Shown piece by piece: positions 1 through 11,720 of a stretch of DNA of 64,000 nucleotides. Within the stretch, counting starts at the first letter, position 1, and every line of letters begins with the position of its first letter. The DNA is from Zhengitettix transpicula (Eukaryota > Arthropoda > Insecta > Orthoptera > Tetrigidae), in NCBI GenBank assembly GCA_037074705.1, contig CM073596.1, positions 18,620,501 through 18,684,500 on the forward strand, written 5' to 3'. Position numbers and translations under genes: made by a program. A model generated the notes under the pieces. That model was given only the letters and a program-made list of their open reading frames with translations, was not told the DNA's origin and searched no databases.

Positions 1-393
1 GCGAGGCAGTCTCGTTGCCCCCTGCACCACAGTAGGTCGGACAAATTATTGACGTTATTGTCATTGACAGGTTACTATTTCACGTTCCATCATATTTGTT
101 ACTGTCCTCCAAAAAATGATTTGGAGCCAAGTAGAATTCTCATCCACAATTTTGTCCGTTATCTGGTATTTTATCGAAATGTATTACCGATGTTCTTTAG
201 TGATTTTTATAGTTTTATTCATGACTGTGACTTTTAACTCGTGTTGAAACCGTCCGTAGCTCAGCAGCAAGTTTATCCATAAATACTGAAAAATATGGTT
301 TAGAATCTCGCCATCAAAAGTGTTTCGACCAATAAAACAACGGTTTCTTGCAGTAAATTTCGAATTATAATAGGTTAAACGTTTAGCATTTAC
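1..393. other. No gene seen
   Basis: AT-rich with a short GC-rich patch at 1-40. The short ORFs on both strands look accidental. Confidence 0.5.
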
Positions 394-403
394 TGTATTT
401 GTT

Positions 404-745
404 CCTATTGGAATAGTCGGCCAGCTGCCTCCTAAACTGGTCAATGCACGGTAAGGGGAAAGCTGCGACCCCACAGCAAACTCCTCTCCTGCCATCGGAA
501 GGGCGTGGGACATGTACCAAATGCCCGACCTACCTGATGCAGGTTTTTCTAGGGATTTCCTTGCATCACTTTTAGGCGAATTGCCGGGTAGGATCCTTAA
601 AACATAGCCCGGGGGCCTTAGTTAACCCTTAGCTATCTTCCTCTACCCTTCCTCATTCCCCCTTTCAAATCCCTTCCTATGCTACTAAAGGGGAGTTGCC
701 ACCATGTGGATTACCCTCATGTAGCCTTTTACCCTAAAAAAAATA
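404..745 (+). mobile_element. Short poly(A)-tailed retroposon copy A, 5'-truncated, with target-site duplication
   Basis: About 342 bases. It shares with the other copies the blocks GGAATAGTCGGCCAGCTGCC, GGAAGGGCGTGGGACA, GATGCAGGTTTTTCTAGG and GCCGGGTAGGATCC, and ends in an A run. The flanks repeat TGTATTTGTT at 394-403 and 746-755. The 5' end is truncated relative to the copies at 2395 and 14469. Confidence 0.8.
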
Positions 746-755
746 TGTATTTGTT

Positions 756-1469
756 TAAAATGAGCTTTTTAACTATTTATTTTGTTTAAAACCTGTAGTT
801 GTTTTAATACGGAAAATATGCGTAATATAATTTTTAAAAACACCGGTAAGAAAAATTTTTTGTACATGTATTTTTTTTCTGTATACATATTTTAGAAATG
901 AATGTGATTTAAAGGAACTCGTTTTAAAATATTTACGCACACAAAGTCTTAAATTTCTGTCAATATTATGGACAAGTGAGTTAAGATTTTACACTAAAAA
1001 ATTAATTTACTAGTTTTGTTGAAATATAGTTATAAAGGATGAATGTAAATCAAAATAGTGCGAATTACATTACATTCACACATCGTACCAATTATGTTTT
1101 TCAAAACTTCCATAAAATTAGTGGCACAGTTAAATAAATTAATTATTAATATATAAATAATTTTATCAGAACGATGAAAGTCTTCGAAATGCCGCCCCTT
1201 AAATGATTTTTTTTTCGTTAAATTAACCTTTGATTTGTATTGAAATAAAATTGTAGAAAATTAACAAATACTATTTTTCTTTTGGAAATTTATACAATTT
1301 TAAAGTGATGATTTAAACAAATACAGTCGACTACAGTTTGAACGTTCTAACTCAGGAAAATTCGATTATTAGGGTTCTGTAGAGTATCGGTAAATGTAGA
1401 TTAAATAGTAATTAATGACAGATCTCTAAGGTTATTTTGTCATATTGAGCTTCTTAAGAATCGTTTTTG
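756..1469. other. No gene seen
   Basis: AT-rich, no long frame, no recognised repeat. Confidence 0.55.
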
Positions 1470-1657
1470 GTTTGTCCTTCATCAGTTTTAGGCGAATGCC
1501 GGGTAGGATCCTTAAACTACAGCCCGGAGGCCGTAGTTAACCCTTGGCTACCTTCTTCTACCATTCTGAATCCCCCTTTAAAATCCCTTCCTATGCTATT
1601 AAAGGGGAGTTTCCACCCAGTGGATTACCCTCATGTAGCTTGTTACTCTAAAAAAAA
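1470..1657 (+). mobile_element. Short retroposon copy B, strongly 5'-truncated
   Basis: Only the 3' third of the family remains, from GGCGAATGCCGGGTAGGATC to the A run. No clear target-site duplication is visible, so the left edge is approximate. Confidence 0.7.
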
Positions 1658-2345
1658 TTATTATTTTTAAAAATCTTCTGTCCGCACGAGTAATAAAGGT
1701 AAAGTGTTAATAAAATTCTCAGAACTTCAATTTTATTCTGATTTAACGGATTAAAGTTATAATTTGAAACATCCAAATGTTTGATAGAATTCGGTATACT
1801 TCGCATAATTCTTCTTTAAAATCATTTCGAATTATATCTGATTAATTTTCGATCGAATGTACAGGCTGAGTCTGGTACCATAATTTTAAAGCGTTTTTGT
1901 TATCTATTTCCCCGTGATTTACGATTTAAGTATGACATGAATATTTTTTCTACGACTTTTCAGAAGTGTGAATCGTAGATAACTAAGCGCCGTGGCCAAA
2001 TAAAAATTCAAAAATTTTATTTTAATTTGTTCCCATGTGTTAACGGCTAAGCGACAGTTTCTACATACTCAAATTAACGGTTTTTTTCCTTCTGGCTCTA
2101 ACTTCAATTTCGGATTTAATTTAAGAATTCTCTGAAATATTTTTAGCATCAATTTTTATCATTTTGTCTATAACCTATCACGGCTCTGATTACTGGAATA
2201 TAATTCAGTTCAGTGCAGCCGCTGAACAGGTTCTCCAGTGTTCTCATAAAATATTCTTAATTCTGATTAGTGAAAAATCTTACATAGTTTTTGATTTTTA
2301 AGTTTTTAAATTGATTTAACCACATTATTTGCTATCCTACTACCG
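1658..2345. other. No gene seen
   Basis: AT-rich spacer between retroposon copies B and C. Confidence 0.5.
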
Positions 2346-3250
2346 AATATATTATATTATATTATAAATATGCTCAATTATCGCAGGTTAACCTCGAACC
2401 TTCCCAGAGAGCTCTGGCGGAGGCTACCTTTCGGGATGCCTTAACATCTCTCTGTTTTTTTTTTTTGAACTAAGGTTCCCACATGCCGAGGCACCTTGGC
2501 CTGTTTTGAGAGGTGTATGTTCCGGGGTCGCAGACCTTGGGCATACGGTAAGAGTTGTCCGCTAGTCCTATTGGAATAGTCGGCCAGCTGCCTCCTAAAC
2601 TGGTCGAGGCACGGAGAAGGGAATGCTGCGTCCCCACAGCAAACTCCTCTCCCGCTATCGGAAGGGCATGGGACAAGTACCCAATGCCCGACCTACCTGA
2701 TGCAGGTTTTTCTAGGGTTTTCCTGCATTTCTTTAGGCGAATGCCGGGTAGGATCCTTAAACCATAGCCCGGAGGCCCTGGTTACCCTTGGCTACCTTCC
2801 TTCACCCTTCCGCATCCCCCTTTTCAAATCCCTTTCCTATGCTATAAGAGGGGAGTTGCCACTATGTGGATTATCCTATACATAGCCTGTATACACCCAA
2901 AAAAAAAGCAGGTTAACCTTGGTCTCTATTTTACTTACATGACATGTTTTACATTTATAGTAAGAGACTAATTTCGTAAAGTAATGAAAGCAATAAAAAA
3001 TTAATTCTGTGTCTATGAATTTATTTTCCCGGCGTATCAAGAGAGATTTTGTAGCGATCGGGAATATATTATATTTATAAATATGCTCAATTATCGCAGA
3101 TTAGTCTTGGTCTCTATTTTACTTTCATGACAAATTTGGCCTTTACATAGTATGAGATTTGACTAATTTCGTAAAGTAATGGAAAAAATAAAAAATAAAT
3201 TCTGTGTCTATGAATTTATTTTCCCGGTTTATGAAGAGAGATTTTGCAGC
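2346..3250 (+). repeat. Direct duplication of about 190 bases, first copy split by retroposon C
   Basis: GCTCAATTATCGCAG, TGGTCTCTATTTTACTT and CTATGAATTTATTTTCCCGG occur at 2370-3030 and again at 3085-3225. After removing the 525 bases added by retroposon C, the two units are spaced by about 190-196 bases. The second copy runs into the TATA-containing segment at 3438. Confidence 0.75.
2383..2919 (+). mobile_element. Short retroposon copy C, with exact 12-bp target-site duplication
   Basis: Element 2395-2907 (513 bases) is flanked by GCAGGTTAACCT at 2383-2394 and 2908-2919. A related copy of the flanking DNA without the insert lies at about 3062-3115, which confirms the insertion point. It ends in nine or more A residues. 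An ORF on the sense strand (2555-2767) and one on the antisense strand (2470-2676) overlap inside it. Confidence 0.88.
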
Positions 3251-3437
3251 GATCTGGAATTTTGAAAGTGAGACTGTACAGCCTGGAAGTCGGAGACAGA
3301 TAAACTTGACATTGTGGTTGTCGCCCTGGCACTGCAGCTGATCGTAGTTGGCAGCAGTGTGGACAGGTGGCGCTAGCCTGGCGCCAGGGCAAAAGCAGGA
3401 GCGGTGCATTTGCAGCTCTGCCCTTGAGTCGTCTCGC

Positions 3438-3472
3438 TATAAATAGGCAGACAGGTACGCTCACAACAATCA
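3438..3472 (+). promoter_or_regulatory. Strong TATA-type core promoter candidate
   Basis: CTATAAATAG (TATA at 3438-3445) sits in a local GC-rich patch (3300-3480). An initiator-like ATCAACA follows about 32 bases downstream, then an ATG at 3487 and a donor-like GTAAGA at 3542 after 18 codons. This is the layout of a short first exon of a highly expressed insect gene, but no second exon could be recognised, so the transcript is unknown. Confidence 0.4.
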
Positions 3473-3549
3473 ACACCTCATTACATATGCACTACAGTCC
3501 CCAGTTCACTGCAAAATTACGTGCTAAAAACAAAAGAATGTGTAAGAAC

Positions 3550-4101
3550 ACTCGAGAGCTAGCAGACCTTCCCATCTGTATATAGAATGTAATGTCATGG
3601 CTCATTTCTTGTAAGTCGCGTACTGGTAAGACCTCCTAGGAAATTACAGTCTGTTCCGAAAATATATCTGTAAAGAAACCCTGTAAATAATCATTCACTG
3701 AAGAAGCAAAACCTAGAGGTTCAAAACTAAGGGTCAGAAATTTAATTGTCTAAGACACTAAAATAATGTAGGAAGACTTTTAGACACCATTAATACATCA
3801 TACAAGAAAATAATTAATCACACAATTTGACATAAATTAACGATTTATTCCCTTTTTTTTATTTTCAGATAATATATCGTTATTTTTATTCAATAATAAA
3901 ATGCGTTTCAATAAGTTTTATTTGTGAATACATTTACAATATATTCATAAAATCTAAAGCATCCATGCATTTACTATCGTGACGCATAGTTGGTCACGGT
4001 CACCATTCATAGAAAATCCACATTAAAATCCTTTGTTTCCACCATTTTACGTACCCAGTCGTAAATTTCGCAGTTATTTGCATGAACTATCTTACCGCTT
4101 T
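3550..4101. other. No gene seen downstream of the TATA promoter candidate
   Basis: If the promoter at 3438 is real, this would be intron. No second exon can be recognised. Confidence 0.4.
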
Positions 4102-5122
4102 TCAATATTTTATATCTCTCGAAGGAATTTTAGACGTAATTTTGCATTTAATAATATTTGACGGTCGTCAGGTTATTCAAAATATTACCAAAATATATAT
4201 TTGTACTGTTTCAAAATTCTCTGTCGTAATTATTCTCTCACCGGTCTATGTTTCTAATATTTTGAGTCTTTCTTTTTTTCCTGAAAGGTCTGAAGGTAAA
4301 TTGTGAAGATTTTATAGAAACTTCGTGTCGTACGAAACACTGCAGACAAACACGATTTTTGCTACAGGAAGCAAAATGGCTGTTGATAACGGAGTTTTTC
4401 CACAAGTAATTATAATTTTACATTTACAGATTTCGTAAAAAAGAATCAATATTTTATATCTCTCGAAGGAATATTAGACGTCCTTTTAATTATATTTGAC
4501 GGTCGTCAGGTTATTCAAAATATTGCCAAAATATATATTTGTACTGTTTCAAATTTCTCTGTCGTAATTATTCTGTCATCGGCCTATGTTTCTAATATTC
4601 TGAGTCTTTCTTTTTTTTCTGAAAGGTCTGAAGGTAAATTGTGAAGATTTTATAGAAACTTCGTGTCGTACGAAACACTGCAGACAAACACCATTTTTGA
4701 TACAGGAAGCAAAATGGCTGTTGATAATGGAGTTTTTCCACAAGTACTTATAATTTTACATTTACTGATATCGTAAAAAAAATCAATATTTTATATCTCT
4801 CGAAGGAATATTAGACGTAATTATGTATTTAATTATATTTTACGGACGTCAGGTTATTCAAAATATTACCAAAATATATATTTGTACTGTTTCAAATTTC
4901 TCTGTCGTAATTATTCTGTCATCTGTCTATGTTTCTAATATTCTGAGTCTTTCTTTTTTTTCTGAAAGGTCTGAAGGTAAATTGTGAAGATTTTATAGTA
5001 ACTTCGTGTCGTACGAAACACTGCAGACAAACACGATTTTTGCTAAAGGAAGCAAAATGGCTGTTGATAATGGAGTTTTTCCACAAATAATTATAATTTT
5101 ACATTTACAGATTTCGTAAAAA
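4102..5122 (+). repeat. Three-unit tandem array, unit about 340 bases
   Basis: Three diverged direct copies start with TCAATATTTTATATCTCTCG at 4102, 4446 and 4783 (periods 344 and 337). Each holds CTGAAAGGTCTGAAGGTAAA and CGTGTCGTACGAAACACTGC. No open frame runs through all three. Satellite-like or part of a larger element. Confidence 0.85.
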
Positions 5123-5849
5123 AAAGGTCTCGTATGTTTTTCATTGTTAAAGTTTTGACTTGAATACCTCAATTTTTTTAAAAAATAAACTGTCAGCCAT
5201 TATGTTCTTTTGCATTTCCACGGATGTTAAAGTTTTACGGCAAACGATGTTTTTTTTTGTTAAGCTGCGGGGAAATAAAATTAACGTTAGCGGAACTTAA
5301 TGTGCTACGAATGCTGTTTTCTACTTGGTGACGGACATGCAAATTCGGAGTGGAAACTCTTAACTAATTGATCTGAGAACCAGTCTCAAGCCTGATCTCT
5401 TACATAATGGCAGCAGTCATCCTCCTTGTACCGTTAGCCTATGCGACCAATATGAAGGAATCGCATGAAAAGGGTCATCGAGAAGCACCGTTGGAATTTA
5501 ATTTGTCACAATGCTGGGTTCACTGATTTTTTAATCTGTCTTGATTGGGTCGGACAAGAACAACCAGAGGATGCTCGAAGATTGAATCGGTCTTGCCACG
5601 ACAAACCTTTGGCGAAACCTGTACTTGTTATCAACGATATGATTATTCGTCATATTAATATTGGATATTGCTGAGGGTAAAGGGGAAGAATGGTGATGGA
5701 CAACGATGTCCAAACGCAAATAAGAAAGAACAATTGTTGGAAAGATGAACGACATGCCCATTAATTTGCCCATCCGAGATTAACTGGTGGGACATTTCGC
5801 TGATACAGGTTCCGCAGCACTGTCGCTCTTGCATCAACAGTGAGTTTAA
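5123..5849. other. No gene seen
   Basis: Moderate GC after 5300, small overlapping ORFs on both strands without family features. Confidence 0.45.
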
Positions 5850-6240
5850 TTTTGGTTTGATTGATCGCAGCGACTCGTGAGGACCCGGTTCGATCCCCGG
5901 TCGCCGCGGCCCGTCCGCTCTCGAGTCGTCTGTGGAGGTTATCACAGTGCGGGGCATTGTTGATGGGAGTGTCTGGTCCACCTGTTGTGGATGGTCCCCC
6001 ACTCCGGCGGCGCGTGTGTTGTGTGTTGCGCAAAGCAAAGCTGAGCGCAGTTGTGAGCTGGCAGCCGCGCACTTCACGTCACACGTCAGCGTCCATCGTG
6101 GCGCCGTCGGGACGCCTCTGCCATGCCATGCCGTGAGTACTCACATTTCCTTCCCGGCTCGTCCGTCAGTTTCGATCAATAGATTTGGTGTTCCCCGTGA
6201 ATTAGCACCACCTGAAGAGAAACAAAATACTGCGTGAGAC
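5850..6240 (+). repeat. GC-rich segment with tRNA-like T arm (B box); possible tRNA-derived SINE remnant
   Basis: CCCGGTTCGATCCCCGG at about 5886-5902 forms a T-arm-like stem-loop and holds a pol III B-box (GGTTCGATCC). No convincing A box or complete cloverleaf was found upstream. GC-rich, CpG-rich sequence follows up to 6140. It could equally be a fragment of another mobile element. Confidence 0.3.
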
Positions 6241-6463
6241 TGACAAGTACCTTCACGTAGTCACTGTCCTTTTTCAGGTTTAGAATTCATCAAACCAAAC
6301 AAATGAATGTCTGAAAAACTATAATGATACGATCCTAAATGAAGATTTTGCAGCCTAAAATTTCAGTGTCAAAAATTCTTAAAGGACTTAACTTCGGCTA
6401 AGATTACATTCAGAATTTAAAAATTAATAGACCTTTGATAGAATTTTGCATTTAATAAGAAAT

Positions 6464-6625
6464 ATAGCCAAATACTGACATAAGAAGTGATAATATAAAT
6501 ACCACCCAACGTTTCTGGAAGCCTTGATCCTTTCTTCTAGGCTCTTGCGTTTTCTCTGCACCTGTAGAAAGGAACAAGGCTTCCAGAAACGTTCTTTTGT
6601 CTCTATTTTCCCATCTTTCTCATTA
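6464..6625. mobile_element. MITE-like palindromic element, family of 51681 and 30999
   Basis: Begins ATAGCCAAATACTGAC and TAATATAAATACCAC. ACGTTTCTGGAAGCCTTG at about 6510 is repeated inverted as CAAGGCTTCCAGAAACGT at about 6573, enclosing CTAGGCTCTTGCGTTTT. The same words occur at 51681-51890 and in the arms of 30999-32519. Confidence 0.65.
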
Positions 6626-8610
6626 TTAATTTTTCAATCAGACGTAAATTTTTTATGTTAATTTTTCATTTAATGTTGTGAAAATTTTGGTAACGTCATG
6701 TTGTCAACCAACATTACTTTTTGGAATAATTGGGTGGTAAGTTTGGTATAACATGTAAATGTAATATTTTTTGGATGAAATCTATGATCTGATGGAGGGG
6801 AATGGCGCTAACACAGTACGGGAAGAAGATCTGAATGCGAACAATACGAACGGACCGGATCTGCAGTGTTCAATCAGGTTGCTTTTTCCCACAGGACATT
6901 TATAAGTGACGTGGACTAATTCACAATCTAGTTCTAAGTAATATATTGCTATAAATAATATCACATTTATATTAGTCTCCGTAGAATAACTTTTTAGCAC
7001 AAAGAGTATAGAACGTACGGAAACAGAACACTGACTACTATTTATTCTAGTGAAAAATCATCGTAGACATTTTAATAAAATAAATAAAAAATACTCCTTA
7101 CAAAGAACAAGATTATACATGGGTTCATATAAGAAATACTTTGATATTGTTTTATTGTTATATCCTTGCGAATTTGTCGATCTTTTTTCTTCGTGACGTC
7201 ATCATGAAAATATGTGCTGTTAAGTTCCCTACAAATCCACCCCCAGGACAGCCAACGGCTAAGCAATGTTCCTTCAATATTGTCAGAAACCGAATTGGGT
7301 CTCATGATTGGATTAATATCCCACGTAAAGTATCCATGACCAACTTTTACCCTAACCCTTTTTAAGTATCATATTGTTATAGGTGCTTCTCCTTATTCGA
7401 TGATTTTTCCAACACAGTCAACTTCCCAATATTTATCAAACAATCGTGAGATTGTCGTTTTACGACAAATCTAAAACTGTAGAAGTCGTTGATCGTTTTC
7501 ATCACCCACCAATTTACTTTCGTCATTCTCTGGGATCCCGTTTCACTCTGAATCGGTCTTCGTCTCCGTTAATCCTTTATTAAGGCTCATCAGAAACAGT
7601 TTTTATGTTGAATTTCTACCCCCAGTAATTTCTTTGTTCCTCTTTAACTCGATCATGTTTTAATGTAACTTCCTTACCCACCGCTTTTTTCATCAACTTC
7701 TTCCTGTTCACCCTGCACTTTCATTTTTATTCTGTAAATTCAAGCATAGCGTTGCGGTTTCAGTTGAGATGAACTAGATATTTTTATCTCCAATGACGTA
7801 ATGCTTCAGAGGAAATAATTATCTCTGCTCAAGATTTCTTATCTAAACTTCCTCCTTCTTCTTCTGGGATGTTACTTGTCTTCCGCTGAAACTTGTTTGT
7901 TTCAGATCTCTTAGAACTCATGGTCAGTGTACGTCGTTCTTCTACTTCAACTTTGTTTATATTCATTCGGCTTAAATGTTTTAAGACGCCTTCTGTTATT
8001 CTCCTACCTTGCAGAAACTGATTCAGGTTAGACAACCTGATCACCTCTGTCAACATTTCTCCCAAGTCCATTTATTTTACATTCAGCATACGCCTTCACG
8101 TATCGTCAGTCTTCACCTTTTAATAATCGGCAAACTTCATACTTATAAGTAACTTGAATCTCTTGACTTATAGCTCGATGTCGACATACAAAATCAGTTC
8201 CATAGAAAACCATTCACCTATAAATAATACGAGGTGATTCTCAACCTGACCCTGCTATTATTTAAAGCACCTTAAATTTATTATTTTAAATTGTATGCCA
8301 CATTAATATTTACTTTTTCCACACTGCACATTCAGTAAAGATACGAACAGTTGTTAAAAGTATATCACGTGTGTTTGTTTGAAACCGCGTCATTCCTGCG
8401 CACGGTTTGCTTTTACTGCTATTGAATGTTCTAATTAAAGTCGGCGTGATTTATAATTGCCGGTAAGGGAACGATTATCTGATCTTCCTGAAATTCAGGC
8501 ATATTTTTGAAACGAAGCTAGTAAATGTTACGATTAAAAAAATAGTGTCGACAAGACGTAGTTCAGTCTATTTGTCGTAAAACTTAGCTATGAAGCTAGG
8601 TGCCAATTTT
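6626..8610. other. No gene seen
   Basis: Short ORFs only. The 80-codon - strand frame at 7829-8071 is polar and charged but has no motif I recognise. Confidence 0.45.
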
Positions 8611-8760
8611 TAATTATGACGTAAGATGGAAAACATTCTACAGTCGGGGAATATGACTCAGCTCCACTGCTTTGTATCGACGGTGAACATTAGTGCTTAG
8701 TGCTCCGACGTACAAAGCTGTGGACTCGGCTCCGGTGATTGTTTTCCACCTTCGTAATTG
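8611..8760. repeat. 150-bp imperfect palindrome
   Basis: The left arm (ATGACGTAAGATGGAAAACA ... CTTTGTATCGACG) pairs with the right arm (CGTACAAAG ... TGTTTTCCACCTTCG) around about 8685. It would fold into a long imperfect hairpin. No coding content. A MITE or a fold-back remnant is the simplest reading. Confidence 0.5.
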
Positions 8761-10689
8761 TCTTTTTTTCATAGTTTTTTATATTCTGATATTATCTAGA
8801 TATTTATGGTTTTCTTGGCGATATTAATATCAATATCATTAACCGATTGTTTGGTTATTCGGTCACGTTTTATCGCCACGTTTCGCTCGACAGCACCGAG
8901 CTTTATCAGGGCTACACCAACCTCGTCGGCAGAAGACGTAGCAATTAAACGTTCCAGAATAACTAAAAAAACTGCTCATAATATTGATGCTGACCGTTGA
9001 GTGACTTTAAACGAACATAATTAATTTGTCTGCTTAATTTTCCTTATATTGTATAACTCAAGTGATTTGGAGCTACAAATTATTTCAGCGCTATAAATCA
9101 CGTCATATATAAAATAGACTTCACATAGACCAATAAATTTCTGTGAACCTGAACTCTTACAGGCGTAATCACCTAACTTCATCAGGAAGAACTACTCCTG
9201 CGTTATTATTGCATTTAAGAAATCTGATACCTGACGTTCGTAGTAGAAGATTAAAGAAACTGCCAAATGCCTGGTGCAGCTTTAAGCTGGCGGTTTTTTT
9301 TTCTGTTATGGTTCTAAGATTGCGAGCAAGATATCAAGTTACAAATTGAACATTCTAGACTGCCTATCGCTGCACTGTTACATGGAGTCTTTTCTAAAAT
9401 GTTATCAGTATTTGTATGACAATCAAACATTTGCACAGTAACACGGTGGCCTACATCGTTTGGTACGTCGTAGGAAGTCGGAAAACAGTCAAGATTCTGT
9501 TCCATTTCGCTCAGAAAAAATTAGCTGCAAGGAAAAAATGCCAATAAAACGTTCAACAGGCTGTCGACTCAATTATGGGAATGAACTAATCTATAACCAA
9601 ACGGTTTTAAATACTCGTTAACAATACCAACCTTGGTGGAAGAATCTTTGCTTCTGCTTTTTGAATTTATGGATGAACACACCAAAATACCAGCACTTTT
9701 TTCGGGACCAAGTTATATTGTTGTTATAAAGCTTTATAAATTCTGAAAATTAACCATTTAAGGTCATATTCATTATCCTCTTTCAACATACAAAATGATC
9801 TTATTTTAATAAGATATTTATTATCTTGTCATTTATGTATTAGAAAAAAAAACTCTTCCGATCACAATCATGTATTTTGATATTTTATTTCTTATAACCT
9901 TTTGACATATGTAGCCATTATCATCAGTCAAAAAGTATACCGAACCACAATTAAAAGTTACCTCACATCCAGATGTACAAATAATTGCCCACAGAAATCC
10001 TTTGACACATTTTCCATGGATAATTAATACATCTACGTTTTAATCATGGCGTGGTTACATGTCACAATACTTTCAGGATTTTATAACAAAAAATACTGAA
10101 TACGACATTAAATCTAGAAATTTTAAGGATCTTAGAGATGAAAGTTAGATTAGATTATTTTTTATTTATTCAATTAGACCTCAGTTGAGGAAATTGAATA
10201 CGTCAGTAATTGAAAAAAATAGTTACTAGAAATTATTTTGGGGTTACCTGTAAAATATTTGTGTATAGTCATATCGTTCATATATTTAATTTGTTTTCTT
10301 GTACTTGTTGATAATCGTATTTTCAACTGCATATATTAATATAACTGGCAGTTGGTGTTTTCGATTATTAACTGTGGGTGGCGGTTTTTCTCCTTAACAA
10401 AGAGCACTGCCAACATCGATGCGCAGAGCCGAGGACACGCGACCATAGTGTAGAGGAGCCATCATACTGTACAGGTCGCTCTAAGTGATGAAAATATTTA
10501 GTTAAGTGAATCTGTTTAAATTTAAAATTAAACAAGTCGTCTAAATTGTTTCCTCGAAATATGGACAACCGGAAAAAAATAAAATAAAATAAAAATTGTA
10601 GCGATAAAACACTTGGAGTCTGAAGTATCTTTTGTATGACACACTTTCAGTTACATCGGACACACCTTACCCACATTAGACCTTTATAT
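8761..10689. other. No gene seen
   Basis: AT-rich with no frame longer than 70 codons and no strong repeat. Confidence 0.5.
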
Positions 10690-11720
10690 CGAGATTTTAC
10701 AGTATTAGCGAAGTGTTACTACGTTTCTCCAGTCTGCGGTCGGTAGTTTGGATTATAATTATCAAACGAAGATCACTTAAAACAAAATTAGAAAAGATGC
10801 AATAATAATAACCGAATAATTTTTTGTCATCGTCGATTCAAAAATACTCAAATATGATTGGTCGAAATATTAAGATGGATTCAAATCCTCAAAATGGTGC
10901 TGCCGCTCTTCTTCGCGGCCAGTCCGGGGTTGGAGGGGCTTTGCAATACGCAACTCTGAATGGTCAAGATATACTGGACACAAAAATAAACAATTACCGT
11001 TTAAAGAGTTATTACTGTGTGTTATTACAGTAGAATATTCTTAATACCCATGTCTGATTACTGGAAAATAAATTAAACCGTCACATCAGTTTAATACAAT
11101 GTTAATACGTGCCTACAAGACGTGCTAAACTCTCATTGGTCAATAAAACTGTTTTTTGTCGAACATAGCCGTTTAATGATGTGTTACTACATATCTTGAG
11201 ACTGTGAGAAATCTAATATGTTATCAATATCATTTAAATCAATATAAAGAAGGATGTGTTCGCTAATAATCGTCTATATATAGTTACTACGTAATCACAG
11301 ATAGAGAGGGGAGGGGTAACTTTGACATGCTAAACTCTCATTGGTCAAAATATGTTACGTACAAAAATGATTAAATAACCTTGTAGTGAAGCTTTACTAC
11401 GTATCCTCAGGCTTCAATGGATAATGGATTATTAATATCAAACCAAGATCCCTTAAAACAATATTAAGGGTGTTGTCATAATTAATAATCATATAATGTC
11501 TTCTCGTTGCCTATTCAAAAATACTCAATTTCGATTTGTTCGAAATATTATTATTGCGTCTTCCCGCCTATTCATGCGGGGTTGAGTGACTTTGTAATAC
11601 GCAACTCTGATTCGACAAAAAATTTCTTGTTACAAAACTTATCAATAATCGTTTAAAGAGTTGTTCCTGCGTATTTTTAACCACAAATATTCACTACTAC
11701 GTCCGCAAAACTCAGTATGA
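10690..11720 (-). repeat. Two-unit tandem block (period about 670) of the CCAAT-box repeat, - orientation
   Basis: Words such as CAAATCCTCAAAATGG, GATTGGTCGAAATATTA, TCTCATTGGTCAA and GAAGCTTTACTACGTA recur about 670 bases apart. They are the reverse complements of words at 14010-14290 and 20440-21780. The reverse strand repeatedly shows TTGACCAATGAGAG-like CCAAT boxes. The small ORF at 10824-11033 is inside this repeat and is not considered a gene. Confidence 0.65.

Noticed and set aside
2470..2676. 68-codon antisense ORF beginning MSHALPIAG, with relatives at 184-513, 25955-26155 and 39810-40148
   Set aside because: It lies antisense inside dispersed poly(A) retroposon copies, so it is a repeat by-product rather than a gene family.
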